From positions 2,666,001 through 2,730,000 of the forward strand of contig NZ_CP026115.2 of the NCBI RefSeq assembly GCF_009883635.2: a DNA stretch of 64,000 bases, written 5' to 3'. The notes beneath the pieces are model-generated. The model saw only the letters and a list, made by a program, of their open reading frames with translations. It was not told where the DNA came from and made no database searches. This document shows positions 28,539-37,396 of this stretch, in pieces (the stretch's first letter is position 1; each line of letters opens with the position of its first letter). The DNA comes from Pseudomonas putida. Its GTDB lineage: Bacteria > Pseudomonadota > Gammaproteobacteria > Pseudomonadales > Pseudomonadaceae. Position numbers and translations under genes: made by a program.

Positions 28539-30299
28539 ATGCATGCCATCAGCTTCATCCAGGATCTGGCAGTGATCATGCTGGTCGCCGGTGTGGTGAC
28601 GATCCTCTTTCATCGCCTCAAGCAGCCCGTGGTACTGGGCTACATCGTCGCTGGCTTCATCATCGGCCCGCATACGCCGCCGTTCGGCCTCATCCACGAT
28701 GAAGACACGATCAAGACCCTGGCCGAGCTGGGGGTCATTTTCCTGATGTTCTGCCTGGGCCTGGAGTTCAGCCTGCGCAAGCTGTTCAAGGTCGGTGCCA
28801 CGGCATTCATTGCGGCATTCCTGGAAATCGTCCTGATGATCTGGATCGGTTTCGAGATCGGCCGCTGGTTCGGCTGGAACACCATGGACTCGCTGTTCCT
28901 TGGCGCGATCCTGGCGATTTCCTCGACCACCATCATCGTCAAGGCGCTGAACGACCTGAAGATGAAGAACGAGCGTTTCGCCCAGCTGATTTTCGGTGTG
29001 CTGATCGTCGAGGACATCCTAGGCATCGGCATCATCGCCTTGCTGTCGGGCATCGCCGTCAGTGGCTCGGTCAGCTCCGGTGAAGTGTTCTCCACAGTCG
29101 GCAAGCTGTCGCTGTTCATGATCGTCGCGCTGGTGATCGGCATCCTGCTGGTGCCGCGGCTTCTGGCCTACGTGGCGAAATTCGAAAGCAACGAGATGTT
29201 GCTGATCACCGTGCTGGGCCTGTGTTTCGGTTTCTGCCTGTTGGTGGTCAAGCTGGAATACAGCATGGTGCTGGGGGCCTTCCTGATCGGTGCGATCATG
29301 GCCGAGTCGCGCCAACTGCTGAAGATCGAACGCCTGATCGAGCCCGTGCGCGACCTGTTCAGCGCGATTTTCTTCGTCGCCATCGGCCTGATGATCGACC
29401 CGCAGGTGCTGGTCGACTACGCCTGGCCGATCGTGGTCATCACCCTGGCGGTAGTGCTGGGCAAGATGCTGTCGTGCGGCATGGGCGCTTTCATTGCCGG
29501 TAACGACGGGCGCACCTCGCTACGGGTGGGCATGGGCCTTTCGCAGATTGGCGAATTCTCCTTCATCATTGCGGCCCTGGGGATGACCCTGCAAGTTACC
29601 AGCGACTTCCTTTACCCGGTGGCGGTGGCGGTTTCGGCCATTACCACGCTGCTGACGCCTTACCTGATCCGCGCCGCCGACCCGCTGTCGTTGAAGCTCG
29701 GCAATGTCGTGCCACGGCGCCTGGCGCGGGTGCTGTCACTATATGGGGAATGGTTGCGTAACATTCAGCCGCAAGGTGAAAGCGCCATGCTGGCGGCGAT
29801 GATCCGGCGCATCCTGCTGCAGGTGGGTGTAAACCTGGCATTGGTGATCGCGATCTTCTTCAGCGGCGGTTACTTCGCCGGGCGCATCGGCACTTGGCTC
29901 AATGAGTGGGTGACGGATATCAGCCAGCAGAAGGCGCTGATCTGGGGCGCGGCGCTACTGTTGTCGCTGCCGTTTTTGATTGCTGCCTATCGCAAGCTCA
30001 AGGCATTGTCGATGCTATTGGCAGAGATGGGGGTGAAGCCGGAAATTGCCGGGCGGCATACCCAGCGCGTGCGACGCGTGGTTGCCGAGGTGATCCCGCT
30101 GCTGTCGCTACTGGTGATCTTCCTGCTGCTGTCGGCATTGTCGGCGAGCATTCTGCCGACCAGCGAGCTGTTGCTGGTGATCGCAGTGGTAGCGGCGGTG
30201 GTGGTGGCGTTGCTGTGGCGCTGGTTCATCCGCGTACATTCGCGGATGCAGATCGCCTTGTTGGAGACGCTGGAGAACAACCGCGATCACTCGCACTGA
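28539..30299 (+). CDS. CPA2-type monovalent cation/H+ antiporter (KefB-like)
   Basis: 586 residues from ATG 28539, 9 bases after AAGGAG. The first ~390 residues form the Na+/H+ exchanger bundle (FHRLKQPVVLGYIVAGFIIGP, GVIFLMFCLGLEFS, LGAILAISSTTIIVKALND). Instead of a cytosolic TrkA-N/RCK nucleotide-binding domain, the C-terminal third is again hydrophobic with about four helices. It is therefore a KefB-like antiporter without the glutathione/NAD sensor. Ion and physiological role are not determined. A terminator follows at 30360. Confidence 0.85.
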   Translation: MHAISFIQDLAVIMLVAGVVTILFHRLKQPVVLGYIVAGFIIGPHTPPFGLIHDEDTIKTLAELGVIFLMFCLGLEFSLRKLFKVGATAFIAAFLEIVLMIWIGFEIGRWFGWNTMDSLFLGAILAISSTTIIVKALNDLKMKNERFAQLIFGVLIVEDILGIGIIALLSGIAVSGSVSSGEVFSTVGKLSLFMIVALVIGILLVPRLLAYVAKFESNEMLLITVLGLCFGFCLLVVKLEYSMVLGAFLIGAIMAESRQLLKIERLIEPVRDLFSAIFFVAIGLMIDPQVLVDYAWPIVVITLAVVLGKMLSCGMGAFIAGNDGRTSLRVGMGLSQIGEFSFIIAALGMTLQVTSDFLYPVAVAVSAITTLLTPYLIRAADPLSLKLGNVVPRRLARVLSLYGEWLRNIQPQGESAMLAAMIRRILLQVGVNLALVIAIFFSGGYFAGRIGTWLNEWVTDISQQKALIWGAALLLSLPFLIAAYRKLKALSMLLAEMGVKPEIAGRHTQRVRRVVAEVIPLLSLLVIFLLLSALSASILPTSELLLVIAVVAAVVVALLWRWFIRVHSRMQIALLETLENNRDHSH

Positions 30300-30359
30300 A
30301 GGATACGCTCCCTGCGCAAGATTTCACCGTCGTCCGAGGGGATGGAGCGGTAGCGATGT

Positions 30360-30387
30360 CGCCAGGCGCAGAAAGCCTGGCGATTTT
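30360..30387 (+). terminator. Terminator of the antiporter gene
   Basis: CGCCAGGC / GCCTGGCG with loop GCAGAAA followed by ATTTT. A second hairpin, TAATGGC / GCCATTA at 30396-30414, stands next to it and could serve the convergent SUKH gene. Confidence 0.75.
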
Positions 30388-30426
30388 AACTGCATTAATG
30401 GCGCTAAGCCATTATTTCCCTGTGTG

Positions 30427-30834
30427 TCAGCTTTCCAGCCACACGTCCCGCGCCCAGTGCCACACCGATTCCCAATTGTCCTCGGCAGTAGCTTCATCTT
30501 CTGCAACCCACAGCACCACGGTGCCGTCTTCTTCGACGCAGTAGTAGTCGTCGCCGTCCTGACACAGTGGAATCAAGTCGCGTGGCACGCCGGCATCCCA
30601 GGCATTGGCCGCGACATCGGGCAGGTAGGTGTGCGATTGCGGATCAGTGACGGTTACAGGCTCGAGCGAACCGTACACGACATCGCTGACGGTCAGCAGA
30701 AACTCTTTGAACACGAACGGAATGTTGATGAACAGCTCTTCCTCGATCTCTACCAGCTGGTCTTCGTCGGGAAGCTCCAAGGGCACCGGCACGGGTTCAT
30801 TGGCTTCACGGAGTTGTTCGATCACTTCTTCCAC
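30427..30834 (-). CDS. SMI1/KNR4 (SUKH) family protein
   Basis: 135 residues, very acidic. SUKH features: helix EEVIEQLREANEP, strand-helix FVFKEFLLTVSDVVYG, and the C-terminal DDYYCVEEDGTVVLWVAED. SUKH proteins include many immunity proteins against nuclease toxins, but stand-alone housekeeping members exist. No toxin gene is adjacent and the gene sits in a core-gene neighbourhood, so the housekeeping type is more likely. Confidence 0.75.
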   Translation of the reverse strand: MEEVIEQLREANEPVPVPLELPDEDQLVEIEEELFINIPFVFKEFLLTVSDVVYGSLEPVTVTDPQSHTYLPDVAANAWDAGVPRDLIPLCQDGDDYYCVEEDGTVVLWVAEDEATAEDNWESVWHWARDVWLES

Positions 30835-30902
30835 GGCTTACATCCTCTGACCTTGATGACAACGCTGCGCGTTATACCCTAGTAGCCTGCTCTGGCAAAA
30901 GC

Positions 30903-30932
30903 AAAAACCCCGGGACAGGCCCGGGGTTTTTT
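30903..30932. terminator. Terminator downstream of the Tim44-like gene
   Basis: AACCCCGGG / CCCGGGGTT with loop ACAGG, flanked by A-run and T-run, so active on both strands. It lies between the Tim44-like stop (30949) and the SUKH start. Confidence 0.8.
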
Positions 30933-30948
30933 GTGCAACGTGCGTCGG

Positions 30949-31806
30949 TTAACCGTTTTGACGGATACCGGCAACCAGCCAAGGCTGGTTGTCGCCCTGG
31001 GCGCGAACCATGTGCCAGCTTTCGCTGAAGGCCTCACCCTGGTCGAAGCGCGAGGTCTTCGACACACCACGGAAGGTCAGGGTGGCGTCGGTGCGGTCGG
31101 CGCGATCGTCGACACCGTCCAGCTGCACATCGAGGTCATCGATGTAGGTGGACTGGAAGCCATCACCCAGGTCGGCACGCTCGCGCTTGAGGAACTCGAG
31201 CATCTGCGGGGTGACGAACTCGGCGATCTTGTCCATTTCGTTGGCATCCCAGTGCTGCTGCAGCGACTGGAAGTGGCTGCGGGCTGCGGCCAGGAAGCTC
31301 TGCTCGTTGAACCAGGCCGGTGCGTTGATCACCGGAGCGGCTGCGGCAGCAGGAGCGGCCGAACCACCGAAGATCGACGGCTGGGCATGCTGCTGGCCAT
31401 GGGCTTCACGCTGGAACGGCGCGTGGCCCGGAGCGGCCATTTGCGGCTGCTGCTGGCGACGTCGCGCGGCAATGAAGCGGAACACCAGGAAGGCGATCAG
31501 CGCCACGATCAGGAAGTCCATGATCTGGAAGCCTTCGAATCCGTCGCCCATGAACATGGACGCCAGCAGGCCACCGGCGGCGAGGCCGGCCAGTGGGCCC
31601 AGCCAGCGCGAAGCACCGCTGGCGGCGGCCGGAGCGCGACCTGGAGCGGTCGGCGCGGCGGCAGGCGTGGTTGGCGTAGCCTGGCGGGTCTGGTGGATAG
31701 GCGCGGCGCCCGAGCTCTTGCCGCCGCCGAAACGCTTGGCGTTGGCGTCCAGGCTCAGCGTCAGGCCGACGCAGAGCGCCAGTGCGATGCTAAGAAAACG
31801 TTGCAT
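30949..31806 (-). CDS. Tim44-like domain protein
   Basis: 285 residues from ATG 31806 (MQRFLSIALALCVGL), preceded by AGGGGAAA. Signal peptide or N-terminal anchor about 1-23, then a low-complexity Ala/Pro region, a membrane segment (FQIMDFLIVALIAFLVFRFIA) and a C-terminal Tim44/MBA1-like domain (AWFNEQSFLAAARSHFQSL ... WLVAGIRQNG). This is the common bacterial Tim44-like arrangement; function is unknown. A short gap separates it from uvrD, transcribed in the same direction. Confidence 0.85.
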   Translation of the reverse strand: MQRFLSIALALCVGLTLSLDANAKRFGGGKSSGAAPIHQTRQATPTTPAAAPTAPGRAPAAASGASRWLGPLAGLAAGGLLASMFMGDGFEGFQIMDFLIVALIAFLVFRFIAARRRQQQPQMAAPGHAPFQREAHGQQHAQPSIFGGSAAPAAAAAPVINAPAWFNEQSFLAAARSHFQSLQQHWDANEMDKIAEFVTPQMLEFLKRERADLGDGFQSTYIDDLDVQLDGVDDRADRTDATLTFRGVSKTSRFDQGEAFSESWHMVRAQGDNQPWLVAGIRQNG

Positions 31807-31916
31807 AAGTGGGATTTCCCCTGTTGTGGATTGCACGCGCGTCATGGTGCACAGGTTCCTGTGCACATGGCCAGCGACAAGATGTTTCCAGCTTTTGCCT
31901 GAATGTTTCGAGGCTT

Positions 31917-34103
31917 TTAGATAGCCTCGAGCTTGGCGTACCCCAGCATGAGCCATTTGCTGCCTTCGGCGAAGTTTACTTGCACCCGCGCCTGGGCACC
32001 GGAGCCCTCGAAGTTGAGGATCACCCCTTCACCAAACACGGCGTGCTGCACGCGCTGGCCAAGGTTGAAGGCGGTCTGCGGAATATTGGCATTGGCGAAC
32101 AGGTTGCTGCTCGTGCTCGTCGAACCGCCAAACGGTCGGCTGACACTGTTGGAAAGGCGTACCTCCTGAACCAGGCCGCTCGGAATCTCGCGTACGAATC
32201 GAGACACCTTGTTGTAGGTCTCGCTGCCATAGAGGCGGCGAGTCTCGGCGTAGGTCATGATCAGCTGGCGCATGGCACGGGTAATGCCCACGTAGGCCAG
32301 GCGGCGTTCCTCTTCCAGGCGGCCGGGTTCTTCCAGGCTCATCTTGTGCGGGAACAGGCCTTCTTCCATGCCGACCAGGAACACGTAGGGGAATTCCAGG
32401 CCCTTGGCACTGTGCAAGGTCATCAGCTGAATGCTGTCTTCGTGCTCCTCTGCCTGGGTATCGCCAGCCTCCAGCGAGGCATGGCCAAGGAAGGCCGACA
32501 GCGGCGACAGGTCGGCGTCGTCTTCGCTGGTTTCGAAGTTGCGCGCGGCGCTTACCAGTTCCTCAAGGTTTTCTACCCGTGCCTGGCCCTTTTCACCCTT
32601 CTCTTCCTGGTGATAGATGATCAGGCCGGACTGCTCGATGGCGGTCTGGGTCATGGTATGCAACGGCATGTCCGCGACCTTGCTGGCCAGGCCCTCGATC
32701 AACTCGATGAAGGCACCGAGGGCAGAGGCAGCGCGGCCTTTCAGCGCCTTGGCGGCCAACAGCTGGCACATGGCTTCCCACATCGACAGCTGGCTGTGGC
32801 GGGCATGTTCGCGAATGGCTTCGACGGTCTTCTCGCCGATTCCACGAGGTGGCACGTTGATCACCCGTTCCAGCGCCGCATCGTTGCCGCGGCCTTCGAT
32901 CAGCCGCAGGTAGGCCATGGCATTCTTGATTTCGGCGCGTTCGAAGAAGCGCTGGCCACCGTAGATGCGATAGGGGATGCGTTCGCGCAGCAGGGCTTCT
33001 TCCAGCACCCGCGACTGGGCGTTGGAGCGATACAGGATGGCGATATCGCTGCGCGCGTTGCCTTGCTTGATCAAGCTTTCGATGGTCTCGACCACATAGC
33101 GCGCTTCATCGTGTTCGTTGTAGGCGGCGTACAGCGTCAGCGGCTCGCCTTCACCCATGTCAGTCCACAGTTCCTTGCCCAAGCGCCCGCTGTTGTTGGC
33201 GATCAGCGCGTTCGCGGCCTTGAGGATGCCGCCGGTGGAGCGGTAGTTCTGCTCCAGGCGGATCATCTCGGCGTCGGGGAAGTCGGCTGTGTACTGGTGA
33301 ATGTTCTCGATCTTGGCGCCGCGCCAACCATAGATGGACTGGTCGTCGTCGCCCACCGCCATCAGGCTGCCACCGTTTTTGCCGGCCAGCAGGCGCAGCC
33401 AGGCGTATTGCACGGCGTTGGTATCCTGGAACTCGTCCACCAGAAGGTGGCGGAAGCGCCGCTGGTAGTGTTCCAGCAGGCCAGGGTGGTCGCGCCACAG
33501 GTCGAGGGCGCGCAGCAGCAATTCGGAGAAGTCGATGACCCCGGCGCGCTCGCAGGCCTGTTCGTAGGCACTGTAGACATCGCGCATGGTCTGCAGGAAC
33601 AGGTCGCCGCTGGCCTGGATATGTTGCGGTCGCAGGCCCTCGTCCTTTTGCCCGTTGATGAACCACTGGGCCTGGCGCGCCGGCCATTTCTGCTCGTCCA
33701 GGCCGAGTTCGCGCATGACGCGCTTGATCAGCCGCTGCTGGTCATCGCTGTCGAGGATCTGGAAGTTCTGCACCAGGCGTGCTTCCTGCCAGTGCGCCCG
33801 CAACAGGCGGTGCGCCAGGCCGTGGAAGGTGCCTACCCACATGCCCGCCGGATTGATACCCAGCAGTTGCTCGATCCGCTGGCGCATCTCGGCGGCCGCC
33901 TTGTTGGTGAAGGTCACCGACAGGATCGAGTGCGGCGAGGCCTGCTCGACCTGGATCAGCCAGGCGATGCGGTGCACCAGCACGCGGGTTTTACCGGAAC
34001 CGGCGCCAGCAAGCACCAGCTGACGCCCAAGCGTGGCCGCGACGGCCTGGCGTTGGGCATCGTTGAGGGAGTTCAGCAGGAGGGAAAGGTCATCTGTGCG
34101 CAT
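31917..34103 (-). CDS. uvrD: DNA helicase II UvrD
   Basis: 728 residues, full-length superfamily-1A helicase. Walker A in LVLAGAGSGKTRVL, motif II LLVDEFQDTN, motif III MAVGDDDQSIYGWRGA, motif V LMTLHSAKGLEFPYVFLVG and motif VI RLAYVGITRAM are all intact. The C-terminal RNA-polymerase/UvrB interaction region (GQRVQHAVFGEGVILNFEG) is also present. It unwinds DNA in nucleotide-excision and mismatch repair. Monocistronic by spacing. Confidence 0.96.
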   Translation of the reverse strand: MRTDDLSLLLNSLNDAQRQAVAATLGRQLVLAGAGSGKTRVLVHRIAWLIQVEQASPHSILSVTFTNKAAAEMRQRIEQLLGINPAGMWVGTFHGLAHRLLRAHWQEARLVQNFQILDSDDQQRLIKRVMRELGLDEQKWPARQAQWFINGQKDEGLRPQHIQASGDLFLQTMRDVYSAYEQACERAGVIDFSELLLRALDLWRDHPGLLEHYQRRFRHLLVDEFQDTNAVQYAWLRLLAGKNGGSLMAVGDDDQSIYGWRGAKIENIHQYTADFPDAEMIRLEQNYRSTGGILKAANALIANNSGRLGKELWTDMGEGEPLTLYAAYNEHDEARYVVETIESLIKQGNARSDIAILYRSNAQSRVLEEALLRERIPYRIYGGQRFFERAEIKNAMAYLRLIEGRGNDAALERVINVPPRGIGEKTVEAIREHARHSQLSMWEAMCQLLAAKALKGRAASALGAFIELIEGLASKVADMPLHTMTQTAIEQSGLIIYHQEEKGEKGQARVENLEELVSAARNFETSEDDADLSPLSAFLGHASLEAGDTQAEEHEDSIQLMTLHSAKGLEFPYVFLVGMEEGLFPHKMSLEEPGRLEEERRLAYVGITRAMRQLIMTYAETRRLYGSETYNKVSRFVREIPSGLVQEVRLSNSVSRPFGGSTSTSSNLFANANIPQTAFNLGQRVQHAVFGEGVILNFEGSGAQARVQVNFAEGSKWLMLGYAKLEAI

Positions 34104-34232
34104 TGAGCCATTCTATGGCGATGCGGGAAATGGGGCAAATATCTACTGTATGAATATTCACCCCATTGCTGCGATCTGCGTTGGCCGAGTGAACCAGATC
34201 GCCCGTCACGACGAGTGGTTCACGCCGGGGGG

Positions 34233-34550
34233 TTACTGATTAGTCTTGATGGTATCGATGTTCACAAGCTTGGTCTCGTTGGCGGAAACAATCCTCAAGG
34301 TTGGCCACTTGCAAGTCCCTTTTTGTTCGTAGACCACGGTCTTCTTCGTTTCAACTTGCAATGTGATTTCGCCAGTGTCACGAGTTTGCAGGTGAAGTTC
34401 TGCCCACCCTCCTTTATTGCGCACCACAGGCTCAACCAGCTCCAGCTCAATGGCTGGGCTACTGACAGTGACAGTGCATTCAACTCGGAACACTTCTTCA
34501 AGGTTGGTGATTTCGTTGACTGCAGAAACTTCTTCAATGGTTACGGTCAT
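34233..34550 (-). CDS. Hypothetical protein between uvrD and zwf
   Basis: 105 residues, no signal peptide, predicted all-beta (alternating VTV, ITLQV, VVYEQ strands). A good ribosome-binding site (AAGGAA, 7 bases before the ATG) supports it, and base composition is visibly lower in GC than its neighbours, as is a smaller overlapping plus-strand frame that lacks such a site. No family recognised. Two cysteines (VECTV, GTCKW). It interrupts the usual uvrD-zwf neighbourhood and looks recently acquired. Confidence 0.55.
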   Translation of the reverse strand: MTVTIEEVSAVNEITNLEEVFRVECTVTVSSPAIELELVEPVVRNKGGWAELHLQTRDTGEITLQVETKKTVVYEQKGTCKWPTLRIVSANETKLVNIDTIKTNQ

Positions 34551-34633
34551 GGTTCTTTCCTTCAGTGAGTAGTTGCGCTGATGCGCATGGCTACTTTCTG
34601 TTCACGGATGAACCGCCGGAATCGGGTAGCTTT

Positions 34634-36076
34634 TCAGCTATGCCATTGCCTGCCGTGTCGCGCCAGCAGGCCCAGCGCCTGTTCCGGCCCATTGGTGCCT
34701 GCGGAGTAGGGGCGTGGAGCCTGGAAATGCTCTTCCCATCCTCCGATGATAGGGTCGATCCAGGCCCAGGCGGCCTCGACTTCGTCGCGGCGCATGAATA
34801 GCGTCGAATCGCCTTCCAGCACGTCCAGCAACAGGCGTTCGTAGGCCTCCCAGCGGCGGGTCTGGCCAAATACCTGGGCAAGGTTGAGGTCCAGGTCGAC
34901 GGGCTCCAGGCGCATGCCCTTGCCGGGACTCTTGGTCATCATCCGCAGGCTGATGCGCTCTTCTGGCTGCAGTTGGATCAGCAGCTGGTTGACCTGGCCG
35001 CCGCTGAACAGCTCGTGGGGCACCGGTTTGAACTGGATGACGATTTGCGACGAGCGCCGGGCCATGCGCTTGCCGGTCCGCAGGTAGAAGGGCACGCCGG
35101 CCCAGCGCCAGTTGTCGATGTGAGCGTGCACAGCGACGAAGGTTTCAGTGTCGGTGTCGTTGTCGACGTCCTTCTCGAAGTAGTAGGCCGGCACTTCCTG
35201 GCCGCCGATGTGGCCGGCACCGTACTGGCCACGCACGGTCTTGTCCTGCACGTCCTGGCCGGTAATGGGCTTGAGGGCACGCAGGATCTTCACTTTCTCG
35301 TCGCGTACGGCTTCGGCCTCGAACTGCGCAGGCGGCTCCATGGCCACCAGGCACAGCAGCTGCAGCAGGTGATTCTGCAGCATGTCGCGGGTCGCCCCGG
35401 CGCGGTCGTAGTAACCGCCGCGGTTTTCCACGCCGAGGGTTTCGCAGACGCTGATCTGTACATGGTCGACCTGGCCGTTGCGCCACACGGGTTCCAGCAG
35501 GGCATTGGCGAAGCGCAGGGCCATCAGGTTCTGCACGGTTTCCTTGCCGAGGTAGTGGTCGATGCGAAACACCTGCGATTCGTCGAATACCGCGCCGATC
35601 GCTTCGTTGATGGCGGTGGCAGATGCCAGCGAGTGGCCGATCGGCTTCTCCAGCACGATGCGCGCTTCGCTGTCGGCAAGCCCGGCAATCCGCAAATGGT
35701 TGGCGATCGGGACGAAGAGGTTGGGCGCAGTGGCCAGGTAGTAGATGCGGGTCAGCCCTCCAGGCTCGCCGAGGTAGCGCGCCAGGCGGCCGAAATCGGC
35801 GCTTTGCGCGGCATCCATGGGGAAGTAGTCGAGGCGTGCGGAAAAGCGTTGCCACACATCTTCATCGAAATCGTGGCGGGCGATCTGCGCCCGGCAATGG
35901 CGTTCGGCGAGCTTGAGGTATTCGTCACGGCTTATGTGGCGGCGGGCGAGGGCAATGATGCGCACCGCGTTGTTCAGGCGTGCCTCGCGATACAGGTGAT
36001 AGAGCGCCGGCAGCAGTTTGTGCAGGGCCAGGTCACCGGTGCCACCGAACACCAGAATGTCGCAAGGAATAGTCAA
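34634..36076 (-). CDS. zwf: Glucose-6-phosphate dehydrogenase
   Basis: About 480 residues. NADP-binding ILVFGGTGDLALHKLLPAL at the start, the substrate signature RIDHYLGKETVQNLM and EKPIGHSLASA. The TTG at 36076 (beginning MTIPCDILV) is preferred because GGAGAG lies 6 bases before it; a GTG at 36091 would include that site in the coding region. First oxidative step of the pentose phosphate and Entner-Doudoroff routes. It diverges from a hexR-type regulator with a palindrome between them. Confidence 0.93.
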   Translation of the reverse strand: MTIPCDILVFGGTGDLALHKLLPALYHLYREARLNNAVRIIALARRHISRDEYLKLAERHCRAQIARHDFDEDVWQRFSARLDYFPMDAAQSADFGRLARYLGEPGGLTRIYYLATAPNLFVPIANHLRIAGLADSEARIVLEKPIGHSLASATAINEAIGAVFDESQVFRIDHYLGKETVQNLMALRFANALLEPVWRNGQVDHVQISVCETLGVENRGGYYDRAGATRDMLQNHLLQLLCLVAMEPPAQFEAEAVRDEKVKILRALKPITGQDVQDKTVRGQYGAGHIGGQEVPAYYFEKDVDNDTDTETFVAVHAHIDNWRWAGVPFYLRTGKRMARRSSQIVIQFKPVPHELFSGGQVNQLLIQLQPEERISLRMMTKSPGKGMRLEPVDLDLNLAQVFGQTRRWEAYERLLLDVLEGDSTLFMRRDEVEAAWAWIDPIIGGWEEHFQAPRPYSAGTNGPEQALGLLARHGRQWHS

Positions 36077-36120
36077 ACCACCACTCTCCACGTTCGTTTA
36101 ACTGGGCGGGTTGGCGTCCA

Positions 36121-36135
36121 TGTAGTATAACTACA
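36121..36135. promoter_or_regulatory. HexR-like operator between zwf and its regulator
   Basis: TGTAGTATAACTACA, 6-base perfect arms around ATA, in the divergent promoter 45 bases from each start. It matches the TTGT-N7/8-ACAA type of HexR site in pseudomonads. It can repress both genes; release by KDPG is known for HexR and inferred here. Confidence 0.65.
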
Positions 36136-36179
36136 AGAAAGCTACATCCCGGCCAGCCGATCATAACCGAGTCCAGCCC

Positions 36180-37046
36180 GTGAATCTGTTGCAACATATC
36201 GCCCAATCGCGCCACCTGCTGCGCAAATCGGAACTCAAAGTGGCCGACCACGTGCTGCTCGACCCTGCTGCCGTGATGCACAGCTCCATGGCTGACCTGG
36301 CGCACAGCGTGGGTATCAGCGAGCCGACCATTGTGCGTTTCTGCCGGGCGATCGGTTGTTCGGGCTTCCAGGATCTCAAGCTCAAGCTGGCGCAGAGCCT
36401 GGCGGCCGGTGCCAGTTTCGGCCAGTTCGCGATTCATGAAGACGACTCGGTTGCCGACTACAGCCTGAAGATTTTCGACACTACCCTGCACACGCTGATG
36501 GAAGTGCGAGAGCACCTGGACCCGCAGGCCCTGCAACAGGCCGTGAGTGCCATGGCTCAGGCCCAGCGTGTGGAGTTCTATGGCTTTGGCGCATCCGGCG
36601 CGGTAGCGGCCGACGCCCAGCACAAGTTCTTCCGCCTGCTGCTCAGTGCCGCGGCCTACTCCGACCCACACATGCAGGCCATGTCGGCGGTGACGCTGAA
36701 GCCGGGTGACGTGGCGGTGTGCATTTCCCAGTCGGGGCGTTCCAAGGACCTGCTGATCACCGCCAACCTGGTGCGTGAAAGCGGCGCCAACCTGATCACT
36801 CTGTGCCCGAGCGCGACGCCGTTGGCGGAGCTTTCGACGGTCAACCTGGCGATCGACGTGCATGAAGACACCGAAATCTACACCCCGCTGACCTCGCGTA
36901 TCGCTCACCTGGTGGTGATCGACGTACTGGCCATGGGCGTGGCAATGGCCCGTGGGCCGAGCCTGGTCAATCACCTCAAGAGCGTGAAGCGCAGCTTGCG
37001 CAGCCTGCGGTTGTCGCCCAAGTCGATCAAGGCTACCGACGACTGA
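36180..37046 (+). CDS. hexR: RpiR-family regulator, HexR-like
   Basis: 288 residues. N-terminal helix-turn-helix of the RpiR type (MADLAHSVGISEPTIVRFCRAIGCSGFQDLK) and a C-terminal SIS sugar-phosphate domain (VEFYGFGASGAVAADAQHKF, CISQSGRSKDLL). It lies divergent to zwf with a HexR-like palindrome in the gap. P. putida carries a better known hexR beside zwf/edd elsewhere, so this may be the paralogue; the symbol is given on similarity and context only. Confidence 0.82.
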   Translation: MNLLQHIAQSRHLLRKSELKVADHVLLDPAAVMHSSMADLAHSVGISEPTIVRFCRAIGCSGFQDLKLKLAQSLAAGASFGQFAIHEDDSVADYSLKIFDTTLHTLMEVREHLDPQALQQAVSAMAQAQRVEFYGFGASGAVAADAQHKFFRLLLSAAAYSDPHMQAMSAVTLKPGDVAVCISQSGRSKDLLITANLVRESGANLITLCPSATPLAELSTVNLAIDVHEDTEIYTPLTSRIAHLVVIDVLAMGVAMARGPSLVNHLKSVKRSLRSLRLSPKSIKATDD

Positions 37047-37177
37047 TTCTTTCTCCTTTTCAGACGCGTTCGCGGGACAGGAAAAGCAGATTTCACGGTT
37101 TTGTCACCATTCCACAGCCAAACCGTAACCCCTCAAGGCCAGTCTGAAACTCCCGCATCCTATCTGGGAGACAGGCA

Positions 37178-37396
37178 ATGGCTCGTGACTTCGACGGTAC
37201 GTACCAACCCAGCGCCAAGGCTCGCAAGCAACAGGAAAAGGATCAGCGCCGCATGGAGTACCGCCGCGCGATCGAGAGTTATTGCGACCAACGTCAACTG
37301 CTCCGCGATCTGGCCGATTACCCCGAACTGCAAGCGCTTACGGTGTGGCAGGCGGCGACGGCAACTTCCCCGAAAAACGCTCAACCAGCGCGCTGA
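37178..37396 (+). CDS. Short conserved basic protein (PA3496-like)
   Basis: 72 residues, highly charged, with MARDFDGTYQPSAKARKQQE and RRMEYRRAIESYCDQRQL, then LADYPELQALTVWQ. I recognise this as a small protein conserved in pseudomonads; function not established. GGGAG and CAGG lie just before the ATG. Its 3' end overlaps the convergent LysR gene by 59 bases. Confidence 0.65.
   Translation: MARDFDGTYQPSAKARKQQEKDQRRMEYRRAIESYCDQRQLLRDLADYPELQALTVWQAATATSPKNAQPAR

Noticed and set aside
30427..30834. SUKH protein as immunity for a local toxin
   Set aside because: No toxin or polymorphic-toxin remains nearby; core-gene surroundings on both sides.
31809..34106. 765-codon open frame opposite uvrD
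   Set aside because: Antisense shadow of uvrD, whose helicase motifs are all intact; His/Gln/Val-rich composition is typical of a shadow frame.
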